A DNA stretch of 64,000 nt from Huiozyma naganishii CBS 8797 (taxonomy: Eukaryota; Ascomycota; Saccharomycetes; Saccharomycetales; Saccharomycetaceae): assembly GCF_000348985.1 (NCBI RefSeq), contig NC_035924.1, positions 868,001-932,000 on the forward strand, read 5' to 3'. The translations under genes and the position numbers were made by a program. A model generated the notes under the pieces. The model was not told the origin of the DNA, did no database searches, and saw only the letters and a program-made list of their open reading frames with translations. Of this stretch, positions 9,220-19,563 are shown piece after piece (positions within the stretch are counted from its first letter, which is position 1; every line of letters starts with the position of its first letter).

Positions 9220-9748
9220 TTCGGCAAAGACTACCACCTACTTTAAGGTCTGTGCAAATGTGCCTGTGCTATGTCTGCTCGATCAGAATGTGATATCAAG
9301 AACAGCTTACCTTTTTCCTATTTTTTCTGTTTTCTTTTCAATATCACTTTATGTTCAATTCTTACGCAAGCAGCAACCTTACAAGCAAAAAAGTATTGAC
9401 TACAACCGACCTAATACGAACAAGAACCACCCAATGGGGTCTGTATCCCTCCACAAAACTGCTCATGGTCATCAGATGTATATTTTTTACCTTCTTTCCT
9501 TCTTTTTTGTGGGTTAAATCATTTTTTTTCAGTCGTATTCAATTTTTTGACTCTGAATTCAAACCGTTTTCATTATTATTATATATATATGTATATTCTA
9601 TGCATGTATACGTAGAATACAAGCGATATTCGGTGGGTTTATGTATTTCCCGGGGTAATTTAGTAGTCTTGAAGACATTTGGTAGTCTTGCTAGTGGAAC
9701 CTGTTCAAATTTCTTTGGTGAATATAAAGCGTCGAACTAAAGAACACT
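9220..9748. promoter_or_regulatory. Divergent SIZ1/ADE8 promoter with Gcn4/Bas1 site
   Basis: About 530 bp between two divergent genes. A TGACTC element at 9548-9553, 196 bp upstream of the ADE8 ATG, is the core bound by Bas1 and Gcn4, which activate yeast purine genes. The rest is A/T-rich with T runs and an alternating AT tract near 9580-9592. In S. cerevisiae I recall a TFIIIC site (ETC4) in this intergenic space; I see no good B-box here. Confidence 0.6.
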
Positions 9749-10393
9749 ATGTCGAGGGTAGTTGTACTGATTTCGGGATCAGGGTCAAACCTGCAGGCTT
9801 TAATTGACGCTCAAAAAGACGGGAAGTTGGCGTCTGGGAAAATTGTGTCCGTTATATCTTCTAGTAAGAACGCTTACGGTCTCATGAGAGCAGCCAATGC
9901 GAATATCCCAACGAGGGTGCATTCGCTGTACAGTTACAACAAGGATATCGCGAAGGAGGACACCGTAGAGCGTCAAAGGGCCAGGTCGCGGTTCGATGAG
10001 GATCTCGCAAAGCTGATACTGGCAGACAAACCGGACCTGATCGTGTGTGCAGGCTGGCTACTGATATTAAGCGAAAACTTTCTGAACAACATAGGGCAGG
10101 TCCCAATTATTAACCTGCATCCGGCATTGCCAGGCCAGTTCGACGGTACGACACATGCCATTGAACTAGCATGGCAGAAGTGCCAGGATTCCAAAACTCC
10201 GCTCACCGCAGGGTGCATGGTTCACTACCTTATCAAAGAAGTCGACAAGGGCGAACCGCTACTTGTCAAAGAACTGGGAATTACACCTGGCGGTGAAACG
10301 CTGCAAGAATACGAGGAAAGGGTGCACAAGACAGAACATATTGCAATTGTTGAAGCCACAGTCATCGCTTTGAAGAACGTCGCGAAACATTGA
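9749..10393 (+). CDS. ADE8: Phosphoribosylglycinamide formyltransferase (GART)
   Basis: A 214-residue cytosolic enzyme, equal in length to S. cerevisiae Ade8, that transfers a formyl group from 10-formyl-tetrahydrofolate to GAR in de novo purine synthesis. It starts with the Rossmann-like MSRVVVLISGSGSNLQALID; the catalytic Asn and His are in IINLHPALPGQFDG and the catalytic Asp in VHYLIKEVDKGEPL. Folate-loop residues DLIVCAGWLLILS are conserved. An upstream TGACTC fits Bas1/Gcn4 control. Position between SIZ1 and TRS120 matches YDR408C. Confidence 0.97.
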   Translation: MSRVVVLISGSGSNLQALIDAQKDGKLASGKIVSVISSSKNAYGLMRAANANIPTRVHSLYSYNKDIAKEDTVERQRARSRFDEDLAKLILADKPDLIVCAGWLLILSENFLNNIGQVPIINLHPALPGQFDGTTHAIELAWQKCQDSKTPLTAGCMVHYLIKEVDKGEPLLVKELGITPGGETLQEYEERVHKTEHIAIVEATVIALKNVAKH

Positions 10394-10864
10394 ACGCGCA
10401 GACATGGCGTGAGAATTGCATCACTGGGACGGCCGCCGTGGCTGGACACAGTGTACTGGTCTATCATGAGTTTCATCACACATCTCAGAATAAGGCGACA
10501 AGTAGAGGAGCCAAAGATATATCATATGGCTGGGTTAAGATCTAACTGTGCCCCTATGTATAGATATAGATGCACAGTTACATGCACGCTTACATTATTA
10601 TACATATTTTTTTTTAGATGAAGAAATTGGAATTTTGAAAGAAGACGGTCCAAGCGGTAACCACAGACCAAAACACACGCTAAAGCTTTTGGTTGGCGTT
10701 TGTGAGTGACAAAAGGCGGTGGTATCAGCCAAGTGAAGGTTTAGTTGAAAGGGTGTCTTTGGATATTCATTGAGGTGGGAGAGTTTGTGTTCCCTGCCGT
10801 TTACCGCGACTTTCCTTCATCTTCTTTGATCGCCCGTTGTTGGTCAAGCTAAAAATATAGAGTC
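10394..10864. other. ADE8-TRS120 intergenic
   Basis: 471 bp holding the ADE8 3' end and the TRS120 promoter. There is a short run of TATAGATATAGATGCA repeats near 10560 and a T-rich tract at 10608-10617, plausible ADE8 3'-end signals. No gene or RNA recognised. Confidence 0.5.
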
Positions 10865-13800
10865 ATGAACTCACTAGTACATTACCCGAGCTTTGTCGAT
10901 CCCTGCCAGATTCGAACACTTGTGGTACCAATTGGTCGCTGGAAATGGGATGACTGTGAGCTCGCGTTGGAGAATTTGAAGAGGTTTAATGAGATCAGAC
11001 TGCTCGACATCACACCACTGGACAGTCCCTTGTTCAACCCGCAGGGGTTCCCACAGGGACGTTTGTTTTTCCAGTTTAATTCTCTGGGCCACACCGACGA
11101 AACAGACCTGTTTCTCTGCGATTTCGAACCCTTTAGGAAACAATTTGTCGTGATCGGGCTAGTAAACGATGATAGTGATCCTGTCAAGAACATGGAGATT
11201 TTACGGGAGAAGTATGCAACTACGATATCGCATAGTCTGATATATTTCAACAGCAAGAACGTTTCAGAAAAATTAGATGACCGTGATCCCAGAGTCTTCC
11301 ACATAAAAAGTTTCAACGAAATGGAGAAACGCCTAGAGACCATCATTTGCGATATTGGGAGAAGCTTTTTGCTATCACTAAACCACTACTATTCATCTTA
11401 CAAGCATGTTACACTGAGGTCTCCAGGGATAATTGGTGGGAACTCCATCATGAAAATGAACTTAACCAAATACGGAGACGATGTCCTTTCAGGGAAAAAC
11501 TCTCTGCGCAACACATCAAGCAACGCAGCAGCATCACAGTCCGCGAACTCGAAAAGGCTCTCATCCTTTGAGCTCACAACCAACAGCATTAAAAAGTCTG
11601 CATCTATTAAACTAGCATCCACATTATCCACCTCAGATAGTCGAGCCCAACAGAGGGCCAGAGGAAGACAACTAAAGATTCTGGGTAATTTTCAACTCCT
11701 TGCTGGGAAATACCTCGATGCGCTTAACAGTTTCACAGAGGCTGCTGAACTCCTGCATAAAATACGAGACCTACTTTGGCTAGGATCAGCATTGGACGGT
11801 GTCGCAATTTCGTTCCTTTTACTGTCCTATCTACAAATCTCATTCTGCATACCAGAGATTGTAAATAAACTTTGTCCAGTAGAAATATCTTCACCTGAGG
11901 AAAAATCCGTGAATGATACAACGCCGAAGGCAACAACACCGCGCACAAGTACTACAGTAACACCAATGCATATGAAGTCTCCAAGAAACTCTATAGTGGC
12001 AAACGTGAATCCTACAATGTTGGAACTTGAAGTCGATAAAGTCAACCTTCCTAAGCTCATTCAATTGATATCAAATAAAATACTATACTATTACGAGTTG
12101 AGTGTTTCACATAACAGCGAATATGCACCGCAGGTAGTGTATTGCAATCTCTTGTTGAGAATCCTAACGTTCATGGTTTCAGCGAGATCTGCAACAAGTA
12201 CTCTATCCACCAAAGTGCTGCAAAGCATTATCAATCCTCAATCTTCAACGACAGAACCGTTACCTGCAGACGATTTTACAAATACACACGCTTTGGAAGT
12301 TTACAGGTTTTCTAACAGACTGTTCGAATTAGATTTGGCAGGCATGAGTATTGAGGCGCAAATCGGCGTTTATAATACACTGGCAAACGTATACCATCTT
12401 TTGGGTTACAACAGGAAAAAGGGGTTCGCTCTTCTCCTGTTATTACAAACTCTTTTACAAGACAAGAAAACCAAAAGTTTCAAATGGCACCCTGCATACA
12501 GAGAACTACTAAAGGGAATAATGCACTTATACAAGATAGATAGCAATACAGAACCGTTGGCCCATAATGAAGATGATAATTGGTTGAAAATTCAAAAAAA
12601 AGTGATATGTTTATGTCGAGATGTCGCAGAAAAAGTAGGCGACTTTTCCTTATGTGCTAAAATGGCACTTCTATTGATCAGTAAGCATACATTTTGTTTG
12701 ACAACTGATAATCAGGAATCAATATTGAAAGATTACATCCTACCATCTATCAAGCAGGGGGAAATTTTACAATATTGGGATCCGTGTATACTAAGAAGTG
12801 TCGAACTGCGGAGATTGGAGACAAACGATCCAACGAACCCTGATTCTGAGTTTCCCCGGGAGAGGTCGATATTAGATGATCAAAAATTAAAATCAGTAGC
12901 CAAACCACATATGCTTGATACGCATGAAGTTTTCAATCCGTTTAAACATTTGACTTTGGAAGACGATACGTCTAATAACGCTACCAATAAATCTGATGAT
13001 GCAGCCGGTATCAGTACCTCTACCATATTTCATAAGTTTATCCTTGGTGATAACATTGAATTGGCTTGCAATTTGCAGAATCCTTTTGATTTTGAGGTAA
13101 TCGTCACAAAGATAGAACTGACTGAACGATCCAGAGAATTTTGTCAATTAGGTCAAAATACTGTTACGGAGTTCAGCCCATTCATATTGAAGCCCCGAAG
13201 CATGACAACACTTTCATTTCCATTGATTTTGCAAAAGTCGACATCTAGCGAATCACACATTTTAGAGGCACTGGATATATCTGTCTTCAATCTTCCTTTG
13301 CAAGAGTTCAAAATTATTTTTGATGACACTAAAAGTGAATCAGGAATGCACAGATATACCTATAACGCAATTGATATGAAGATAATCCCGGAACAACCAC
13401 ATTTGGAACTAATTAACGATTCATCGGCAGCAGAAAACTGTGTTATGGTGTTGGACGGTACGACAACAAGACTTCCATTGAGATTAAACAATAAGTCTCT
13501 TGGCTGTGAGGTGGATTATATTAAATTCTCTACCATTACCAACATAGAAAAAGAACTGAAGCCTGATTACTGGCGGAAGTTATCCCCTGATAAGTTATAC
13601 AACTTCGAATTGGGTCTACGAGCGTTGAAGCAGTCGTGCATAAAGATAATTGACCAGCCAACTGGTTTGAAACCTAATGAAGGCGTTAATTTCGCAGTAG
13701 ATTTGGACGTCATGTCTGTACCTTTGAACTTCAACAAGTTTGACCTCATCATAGAGTACGGCATGAAAGGGTCCAGCGAAAAGCTCATGTACGTTAAAGA

Positions 13801-14731
13801 ACTGAAGGTTACTTATGACGTGACAGTACGAAAGGCAATCGAAGTTCCAAGCTTAGACGTAATACCAATAAGCGAAACATTTAAACAAGATGTTGGGGCA
13901 GATGTTGACTGGGCAGCTTACTTACAAAAGCAGCTGACAAAAGATAAGAATCTTCGGGTCAATGACTTTGCTTTAGTTTTGGTTGACTTTAGAAATTCAT
14001 GGATTGACGGTATTACACTACAAGCTGAGTTTGACGACTTTTCGGGTAAGAGCTACATGGTCGAAACAGAACACACTCTGCGAATCATCATCCCTGTTAG
14101 GAAAATTGCGAACACAAATAACGTTCTATCTGAGAAACCGATACCAACCGTTGTTACCAACAGACAGTTTATTCGTACAAACTTGACCGATGAACAGATT
14201 ATGGATGTGAGGGAACGGTTCTGGTGTAGGGAATACATTCTTGATAGACTTAAGTGTAAGTGGCACTTTTCGCACGATAAAAATGTTGGTGGGTTGGTCG
14301 ATGCTAGGAAATTCCTGGATGTTTTCGATAATAACATCGTTGCTGCTCTCTATGAGGGAAAATTTCCTTACCACATCAACGTGAATCTCGATAAAGAAAG
14401 TTTGAAGGTAGGCGAACATTTGAAAGCGACAGTTAATGTCAGCCCTGTTAAAGACAATAGCACACTAGGTGAATTACCCAGCATTATCTTGCTGAATGTT
14501 CTAATTTTCGACAACAGGACGTCGAAGTTGCTTTCAAAATCCAATCGTCGTATTCTATACAATGGTCTGTCTTGTAAAAGTATTAGCGGAGGTACTGCTA
14601 CAGAAACTACTTTTGATTTCCTCCCTATTGAAACTGGACAATATCAGATATGTGCTTGTCTATCGCGCTCTGATGACCGAGACACCGTGATTCAACTTGA
14701 TCATTCGATTGTAATATTTAATGTTTTATAG
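10865..14731 (+). CDS. TRS120: TRAPPII subunit Trs120
   Basis: A 1288-residue protein, almost identical in length to S. cerevisiae Trs120 (about 1289). Trs120 is a TRAPPII-specific subunit that joins the core Rab GEF for Ypt31/Ypt32 at the late Golgi. The N-terminal TRAPPC9-type region starts with SFVDPCQIRTLVVPIGRW and carries helical repeats to about residue 600, including a low-complexity Ser/Thr linker (about 205-255). The C-terminal half is beta-rich (Ig-like/ASPM-type segments). No membrane segment is present. Gene order ADE8-TRS120-PDR matches YDR408C-YDR407C-YDR406W. Confidence 0.95.
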   Translation: MNSLVHYPSFVDPCQIRTLVVPIGRWKWDDCELALENLKRFNEIRLLDITPLDSPLFNPQGFPQGRLFFQFNSLGHTDETDLFLCDFEPFRKQFVVIGLVNDDSDPVKNMEILREKYATTISHSLIYFNSKNVSEKLDDRDPRVFHIKSFNEMEKRLETIICDIGRSFLLSLNHYYSSYKHVTLRSPGIIGGNSIMKMNLTKYGDDVLSGKNSLRNTSSNAAASQSANSKRLSSFELTTNSIKKSASIKLASTLSTSDSRAQQRARGRQLKILGNFQLLAGKYLDALNSFTEAAELLHKIRDLLWLGSALDGVAISFLLLSYLQISFCIPEIVNKLCPVEISSPEEKSVNDTTPKATTPRTSTTVTPMHMKSPRNSIVANVNPTMLELEVDKVNLPKLIQLISNKILYYYELSVSHNSEYAPQVVYCNLLLRILTFMVSARSATSTLSTKVLQSIINPQSSTTEPLPADDFTNTHALEVYRFSNRLFELDLAGMSIEAQIGVYNTLANVYHLLGYNRKKGFALLLLLQTLLQDKKTKSFKWHPAYRELLKGIMHLYKIDSNTEPLAHNEDDNWLKIQKKVICLCRDVAEKVGDFSLCAKMALLLISKHTFCLTTDNQESILKDYILPSIKQGEILQYWDPCILRSVELRRLETNDPTNPDSEFPRERSILDDQKLKSVAKPHMLDTHEVFNPFKHLTLEDDTSNNATNKSDDAAGISTSTIFHKFILGDNIELACNLQNPFDFEVIVTKIELTERSREFCQLGQNTVTEFSPFILKPRSMTTLSFPLILQKSTSSESHILEALDISVFNLPLQEFKIIFDDTKSESGMHRYTYNAIDMKIIPEQPHLELINDSSAAENCVMVLDGTTTRLPLRLNNKSLGCEVDYIKFSTITNIEKELKPDYWRKLSPDKLYNFELGLRALKQSCIKIIDQPTGLKPNEGVNFAVDLDVMSVPLNFNKFDLIIEYGMKGSSEKLMYVKELKVTYDVTVRKAIEVPSLDVIPISETFKQDVGADVDWAAYLQKQLTKDKNLRVNDFALVLVDFRNSWIDGITLQAEFDDFSGKSYMVETEHTLRIIIPVRKIANTNNVLSEKPIPTVVTNRQFIRTNLTDEQIMDVRERFWCREYILDRLKCKWHFSHDKNVGGLVDARKFLDVFDNNIVAALYEGKFPYHINVNLDKESLKVGEHLKATVNVSPVKDNSTLGELPSIILLNVLIFDNRTSKLLSKSNRRILYNGLSCKSISGGTATETTFDFLPIETGQYQICACLSRSDDRDTVIQLDHSIVIFNVL

Positions 14732-14895
14732 GTTCCGACCTAACATTCAACGAGAATCCAAAAAGTCTTCTAGTACAATCATAGAAATAAATAAAAGAAA
14801 AATTATAACTTAAAATTAAACATTAAAAGTCAATATATATTGAAAAAGCATTCGTGAATAAATATAAAGTTTCTACCAAAAAGTAAGCAAACACG

Positions 14896-17800
14896 TTACT
14901 TCTCCTTTTTGGACAGTTGATCAATTTTACCATTACTCTTAGGAACTCTAGCTAACCAGTAGAAGAAGATACCCGCAACGTAATTGAAAACAATATAGCA
15001 GATAAAGATACCATAATTCCTCCATCTTCTATAGTATGCAGAATACACCTGTTTTAAGAAGTCATTTGTATGGGAAAATTGGCAAAAATGACAAAGATCA
15101 GTTGCCCCCGGGTCAGTTAAATATCCTGTCTTGGCCGCCGTGATATAAGGATTCATGTATTCTCCGCAGGTCTGGCCTTGGGGAGGCGTAAACTGCACAT
15201 ACTCGTAGTCTGCACATTTTACCTCGACATTCGCCACACCTAAAGCCAACAAAGCATCAATCAGGTAAGTAAGAGGCGAAACTCTGTACATGAAAATCCA
15301 GAATCTTGGCATGCTATTAGGCGTGACCATAACACCACAAAAAGATAAAGCCATGGTGAACAACAAACTTGCTAAATGAGCAGCAGTCTCTGCTACTTCA
15401 TTAAACGCAATAACCATCAGCCCCATTGAACCAACGTACACATAGAAGCCAATTGAGAATAACCAAAATAGAGCACCTCTTTCGTGTAGTTGACCTGCAA
15501 CAGATGCATTACTGTAGAAACCAACGGCATAGTAGTAGATGCAGAAAGATATTGTACCAGCTAGAATGTTCCACGGAACTTCAACCAAAATCTGAGAAAT
15601 GATGAAAGCAAACCAAGAGAACGTTCTGGATGGACGCTCTCTAGCTTCGTACAAATCTCTCTGTTGGACAAATGAAGGCAAATACTGCTGTAACAATGGG
15701 TTGAAAATGACGGTATACATGAAGATTGACAACATTTGGTTTTGAAGACCTTGTAAGGATCTGTCCGCTTTGAAAAATGTAAAGCCGATGAACAATTGGT
15801 TGAAAATGGTTAGGATGAACTTTGACCACAGATAATCCGGCGTCCTCCAGTACTGTTGGAATAAACGCACGCAGACAAGTTTGCATTGATAAAATATGGT
15901 TGTGGCAAACTGCTTTTTCTCCTCTTCAGTCTCTTCCTTACTTCTCTTTGGTAGTTCCTTTTCCATCCAATCCAATTCTTCTTTAACTGCCTGATATTCC
16001 TTAGAGTTTCTCCACACCTCATAGTAATCTTGGGAGGCATGCGAACCTGGAGCGGCACCGACGACTTCTAACATCCATTCGGCAGGATTCGCTTGAGGTG
16101 GACATTTGTGGGCACCGTAGGATTCGAAGTAATCAATCATTGTCTTACATCCATCACCTAAGTCTCCGAAATAAACAGTCTGACCACCCTTTTGCAAAAA
16201 TAGCAAACGATCAAACTCTTGCATCAAAATGGCCGAAGGTTGGTGGATGGTACATAGAATAGCTTGACCATGTTCTGCCAACTTTCTCATCAATTGACAA
16301 GTGGCCCAGGCAGTTTGAGAGTCTAAACCTGACGTAGGTTCATCCAAGAAGACCAATAATCTAGGCTTTGCGGCCAGCTCAACTCCGATCGTCAATCTTT
16401 TTCTTTGTTCAACGTTCAAACCTTCACCAGCAACACCTACAATGGCGTCTGCGTATGCTTCCATTTCTAAAATCTTTATGACCTCTTCAACGTATGCGTC
16501 CTTCTCCTCTTTGCTGACGGAGGCTGGCTGACGTAGATATGCAGAGAACCTCAACGATTCCCTCACACTAGCAGTCTTCAAATGTAAATCCTGCTGTTGA
16601 CAGTAACCAATCGATCTGGGAAAAGATGTATCACGCAATTTACCATCCACATAGATGTAACCGGTAATGACACCCATGGTTACTCTTTCTGCCAAACAAT
16701 CTAGCAATGTAGTTTTACCGGCCCCAGATGCACCCATAAGGGCTGTGAGCGTCCCGGGCTTGACCCATCCATCGACGTTACTCAGAATTCTCCTAGTACC
16801 GTTCTTGATTTTAACGTCGTAACATAGATCTCTCCAGTGGAAGATGGCCTTAGACTCAGATATTTTAAAGTCTGACATCTGAGCGGCAATTTCTGATTCT
16901 CTCGTTTTTCTCGGAGTCAAATCGGGCAAGCTTGCCTTGGTATCATCCATGGTAGCTGAATTAGAATCGGTGGTACCGTCCTTCAACATTGTTTTATCTG
17001 TGAAAGTGGAATTTTCGTTCCCAGCACTTTTTTCAATGTCCTCTTGATCCGTAGATCCTCTACCTTTCAACTTTTTCTGCTTTTGCATCTTTCTAACGAC
17101 CGATTCTGGGAAAATCAACATCTCACCCTTTTGTTTGGCACCCTCGTTGTACTCACAAAGTAGCAAGTACACGAAGAAAAAGAAAATGACATATGCCATA
17201 CCGATACCAAACCCTCTCCACTTGTGTTTGTGGTAATACCCGTAGGATTCCCTTAAATAGTCGTCACCGAGGACGTAATCTCTTCCGGGGACACTACCGA
17301 CGACACCACAGACCCTTTCTGTACCCGTGACGGAGTCGTACACAGATCCAGATGGGATGTACATTGCACAGGGGTATCTTATGTCGTGGAATTCATTAAT
17401 CATCAGCGATTCAAATAAGTAAGCCAACGGGTTGATGTACCAGATCCATTTGGACCAGCCGAGGATTTTCGTCTTTGGGATCGCAAAACCTGTGAACATA
17501 GAGATGGCCAGTAGCAGCATCGAAGCTGGTACCATGGCCTCTTGTAGCGTTTTCGTGACGGACCCAACACAACGGAACAGGTGCGATAATGCAAATGTCG
17601 AGATGATATTAATAAGGAAGTAGAAGAAGAAGACACCACCGTTCCTAGCGGAAGTTGACTTAGGAGTAAAAGATGATATTGAAACAGATGCGGTTACGAT
17701 TTTGGGTGGGATCTCTGAAATGACCGATGCAAACGCGTCTGCACTTGGGTGGTACAACGAGTATGTTCTGTGCTTTTCTGTGATAGGTCTTGCCTCGTAC

Positions 17801-19563
17801 AGTGAGAAAATCTCCAATAGACAGGAGAAGGCGTTGAAAAGAATGGCGAAGAACATAGCGGACCCCCTGAAGTAGAAAGTTGCCGTTGTTGAGTGCAGCA
17901 TGACTTTGTAAAACATGGACCCCAAGATGAATGCCATGACCGAGTTGCCGAACACTTGGAACAGAGTGATACTAGAACTGTTCTTCATTCTCCAAAAGTT
18001 CCTGACTAGCAAGTACTTCACCTGTAAACCGTAGCTGACCACGTAAGGTGACGATGGTCTTGCCCTCTTCGACTGTTTGGCGACGTGAGCCTCCTTAACG
18101 ACCCGTTTCTCCTCATCGTCGTTTTTGGACAAGTTCTCCTCGATCTCTAGCATGAGTTTTTTGTAGTTTTCCGAGTTGATCCAGTAGTCGTTCATCTCTT
18201 TTGGTGTCTGCGGCACGTAAATCCCCTTATTGAGAAATTCCTGGTTGACGATTCTCTCCGCTGGTGACGTGATCGCGGTTAAAAAATCCGCGGTCGTCTC
18301 CCTGTCTGGGCACACGTACCCCATGTTCAAGAAGTACTGTTTAGCCTCTGTACCTGATCCGTAAAAGATCTGGTACCCGTCGTCGAGCACACACACTTTA
18401 TCGAACAGGTCGTACGCGTCCTGGGAACACTGGTAGATGGCGACCGTTGCTGTTGAATTAGCAATATCCGCCTGTGTCTTCAACGCTCTGATAAACTCCA
18501 GCGCAGTCGCTGAGTCAAGCCCCCTGGTGGCGTTATCCCAGCATTGAAACTTGGACCCACAGATTGTCACCTCCGCGATGGAGACTCTTTTCCTCTCCCC
18601 TCCCGAGACACCACGAACAAGATCGTTCCCCACTTTTGTGTCCCTTGTATGTGAAAGACCGTACGTTGCCATGACTACATCTGTGACGTGGTTTGCGTAG
18701 TCCTCCCTGGAGACCCCCTTGATTCTGTTCTGTGGTGTCTTCAATCTTGCGACGGTGAACAGAGTCTCGTATACTGTCAAGTGAGGTAAATGAATATCTG
18801 ATTCCGCGTTGTACACTACTTCCCCCCTGAAATGTTTCTTAATATCTGGCGGGGTCAATCCATTGTACCAAATCACAGAGTCGTCATCGACATCGAACCC
18901 GTGTGTGTTTGAACTGATGGATTTCAAAAGAGTGGTACACCCAGACCCTGGTCTTCCGAGGACGACAAGCAACTCCCCCGGGTTCAAACACCCGTCCATT
19001 GGCTTCAAAATCTGGAAAGTTTGTCCCCGAGACCGGCCCAACTTCTTCGCTATCAATCTGTACACACCTTTGACCAACTTGACCGGTAAATTGAGGAATG
19101 TGGATTGGTACGTGACGTCTGCCGAGTCACCGGATGCACTCAGGTTCTTCCAAGTACAACCGAGAGAGTACGGTTTGTAGAAATCTGGGTCGTTAGTCTC
19201 CAAGTTGTACATATTCTGCACCCACGCCTTCGAGGAGAAATCCGGAGACGAAGGGTCCAATTTAGGATTGTACCCCTGCGAGTTCTTATCCGAGTAAATC
19301 GGGTTTATCCCCGGGAGCAAATCGGTCGAGAAGATCGATTGAGAGTCCTGGGCGGCTGTACCACCGCCAATGGAGGAGCCCTGATCCCCCATTTCCTGTT
19401 GTTGCCCCAAACTTGCCTGTGTGAGCGACCTTGCCAGGTCTTTAATGTGTTTTTCCGCATTAGCGTCCAACCCCGTGTAAGGGTGTTCCTCTGAACTTGT
19501 CAGTGAGCTCGAATCTGTCGGGGACACATTCCCGAACGTTTCCTCATCTGACGTTCCAGGCAT
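14896..19563 (-). CDS. PDR15: Pleiotropic drug-resistance ABC transporter (Pdr5/Pdr15 type)
   Basis: A 1555-residue full-size ABCG/PDR plasma-membrane pump (S. cerevisiae Pdr5 about 1511, Pdr15 about 1529). Order is NBD1-TMD1-NBD2-TMD2. NBD1 has the degenerate Walker A GRPGSGCTT (Cys for Lys, about residue 202), signature VSGGERKRVS and the odd Walker B end CWDNATRGLDSA. NBD2 has a canonical Walker A GASGAGKTT (about 943), the degenerate signature LNVEQRKR and Walker B LLVFLDEPTSGLDS. This asymmetry is the family norm. Odd point: residues about 626-640, where the third membrane helix should read CFNIIFYFLV-like, are Ser/Thr-rich (SVSISSFTPKSTSA) because of two compensating frameshifts (17647-17690). 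PDR15 is named by synteny; PDR5 is equally close in sequence. Confidence 0.93.
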   Translation of the reverse strand: MPGTSDEETFGNVSPTDSSSLTSSEEHPYTGLDANAEKHIKDLARSLTQASLGQQQEMGDQGSSIGGGTAAQDSQSIFSTDLLPGINPIYSDKNSQGYNPKLDPSSPDFSSKAWVQNMYNLETNDPDFYKPYSLGCTWKNLSASGDSADVTYQSTFLNLPVKLVKGVYRLIAKKLGRSRGQTFQILKPMDGCLNPGELLVVLGRPGSGCTTLLKSISSNTHGFDVDDDSVIWYNGLTPPDIKKHFRGEVVYNAESDIHLPHLTVYETLFTVARLKTPQNRIKGVSREDYANHVTDVVMATYGLSHTRDTKVGNDLVRGVSGGERKRVSIAEVTICGSKFQCWDNATRGLDSATALEFIRALKTQADIANSTATVAIYQCSQDAYDLFDKVCVLDDGYQIFYGSGTEAKQYFLNMGYVCPDRETTADFLTAITSPAERIVNQEFLNKGIYVPQTPKEMNDYWINSENYKKLMLEIEENLSKNDDEEKRVVKEAHVAKQSKRARPSSPYVVSYGLQVKYLLVRNFWRMKNSSSITLFQVFGNSVMAFILGSMFYKVMLHSTTATFYFRGSAMFFAILFNAFSCLLEIFSLYEARPITEKHRTYSLYHPSADAFASVISEIPPKIVTASVSISSFTPKSTSARNGGVFFFYFLINIISTFALSHLFRCVGSVTKTLQEAMVPASMLLLAISMFTGFAIPKTKILGWSKWIWYINPLAYLFESLMINEFHDIRYPCAMYIPSGSVYDSVTGTERVCGVVGSVPGRDYVLGDDYLRESYGYYHKHKWRGFGIGMAYVIFFFFVYLLLCEYNEGAKQKGEMLIFPESVVRKMQKQKKLKGRGSTDQEDIEKSAGNENSTFTDKTMLKDGTTDSNSATMDDTKASLPDLTPRKTRESEIAAQMSDFKISESKAIFHWRDLCYDVKIKNGTRRILSNVDGWVKPGTLTALMGASGAGKTTLLDCLAERVTMGVITGYIYVDGKLRDTSFPRSIGYCQQQDLHLKTASVRESLRFSAYLRQPASVSKEEKDAYVEEVIKILEMEAYADAIVGVAGEGLNVEQRKRLTIGVELAAKPRLLVFLDEPTSGLDSQTAWATCQLMRKLAEHGQAILCTIHQPSAILMQEFDRLLFLQKGGQTVYFGDLGDGCKTMIDYFESYGAHKCPPQANPAEWMLEVVGAAPGSHASQDYYEVWRNSKEYQAVKEELDWMEKELPKRSKEETEEEKKQFATTIFYQCKLVCVRLFQQYWRTPDYLWSKFILTIFNQLFIGFTFFKADRSLQGLQNQMLSIFMYTVIFNPLLQQYLPSFVQQRDLYEARERPSRTFSWFAFIISQILVEVPWNILAGTISFCIYYYAVGFYSNASVAGQLHERGALFWLFSIGFYVYVGSMGLMVIAFNEVAETAAHLASLLFTMALSFCGVMVTPNSMPRFWIFMYRVSPLTYLIDALLALGVANVEVKCADYEYVQFTPPQGQTCGEYMNPYITAAKTGYLTDPGATDLCHFCQFSHTNDFLKQVYSAYYRRWRNYGIFICYIVFNYVAGIFFYWLARVPKSNGKIDQLSKKEK
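17647..17690 (-). other. Compensated frameshift patch within the PDR pump
   Basis: On the coding strand the used frame reads SVSISSFTPKSTSA between the conserved ISEIPPKIV and RNGGVFFFY. The +1 frame over the same bases reads CFNIIFYS, stop, VNFR, stop. That is nearly the conserved family segment CFNIIFYFLVDFR. A missing base just before TCTGTTTC and an extra T in CGCTAGG account for the shift out and back. Confidence 0.85.

Noticed and set aside
9220..9748. Conserved TFIIIC site (ETC4) between SIZ1 and ADE8
   Set aside because: The best partial match (CTGTTCAAATT near 9701) is too far from the B-box consensus.
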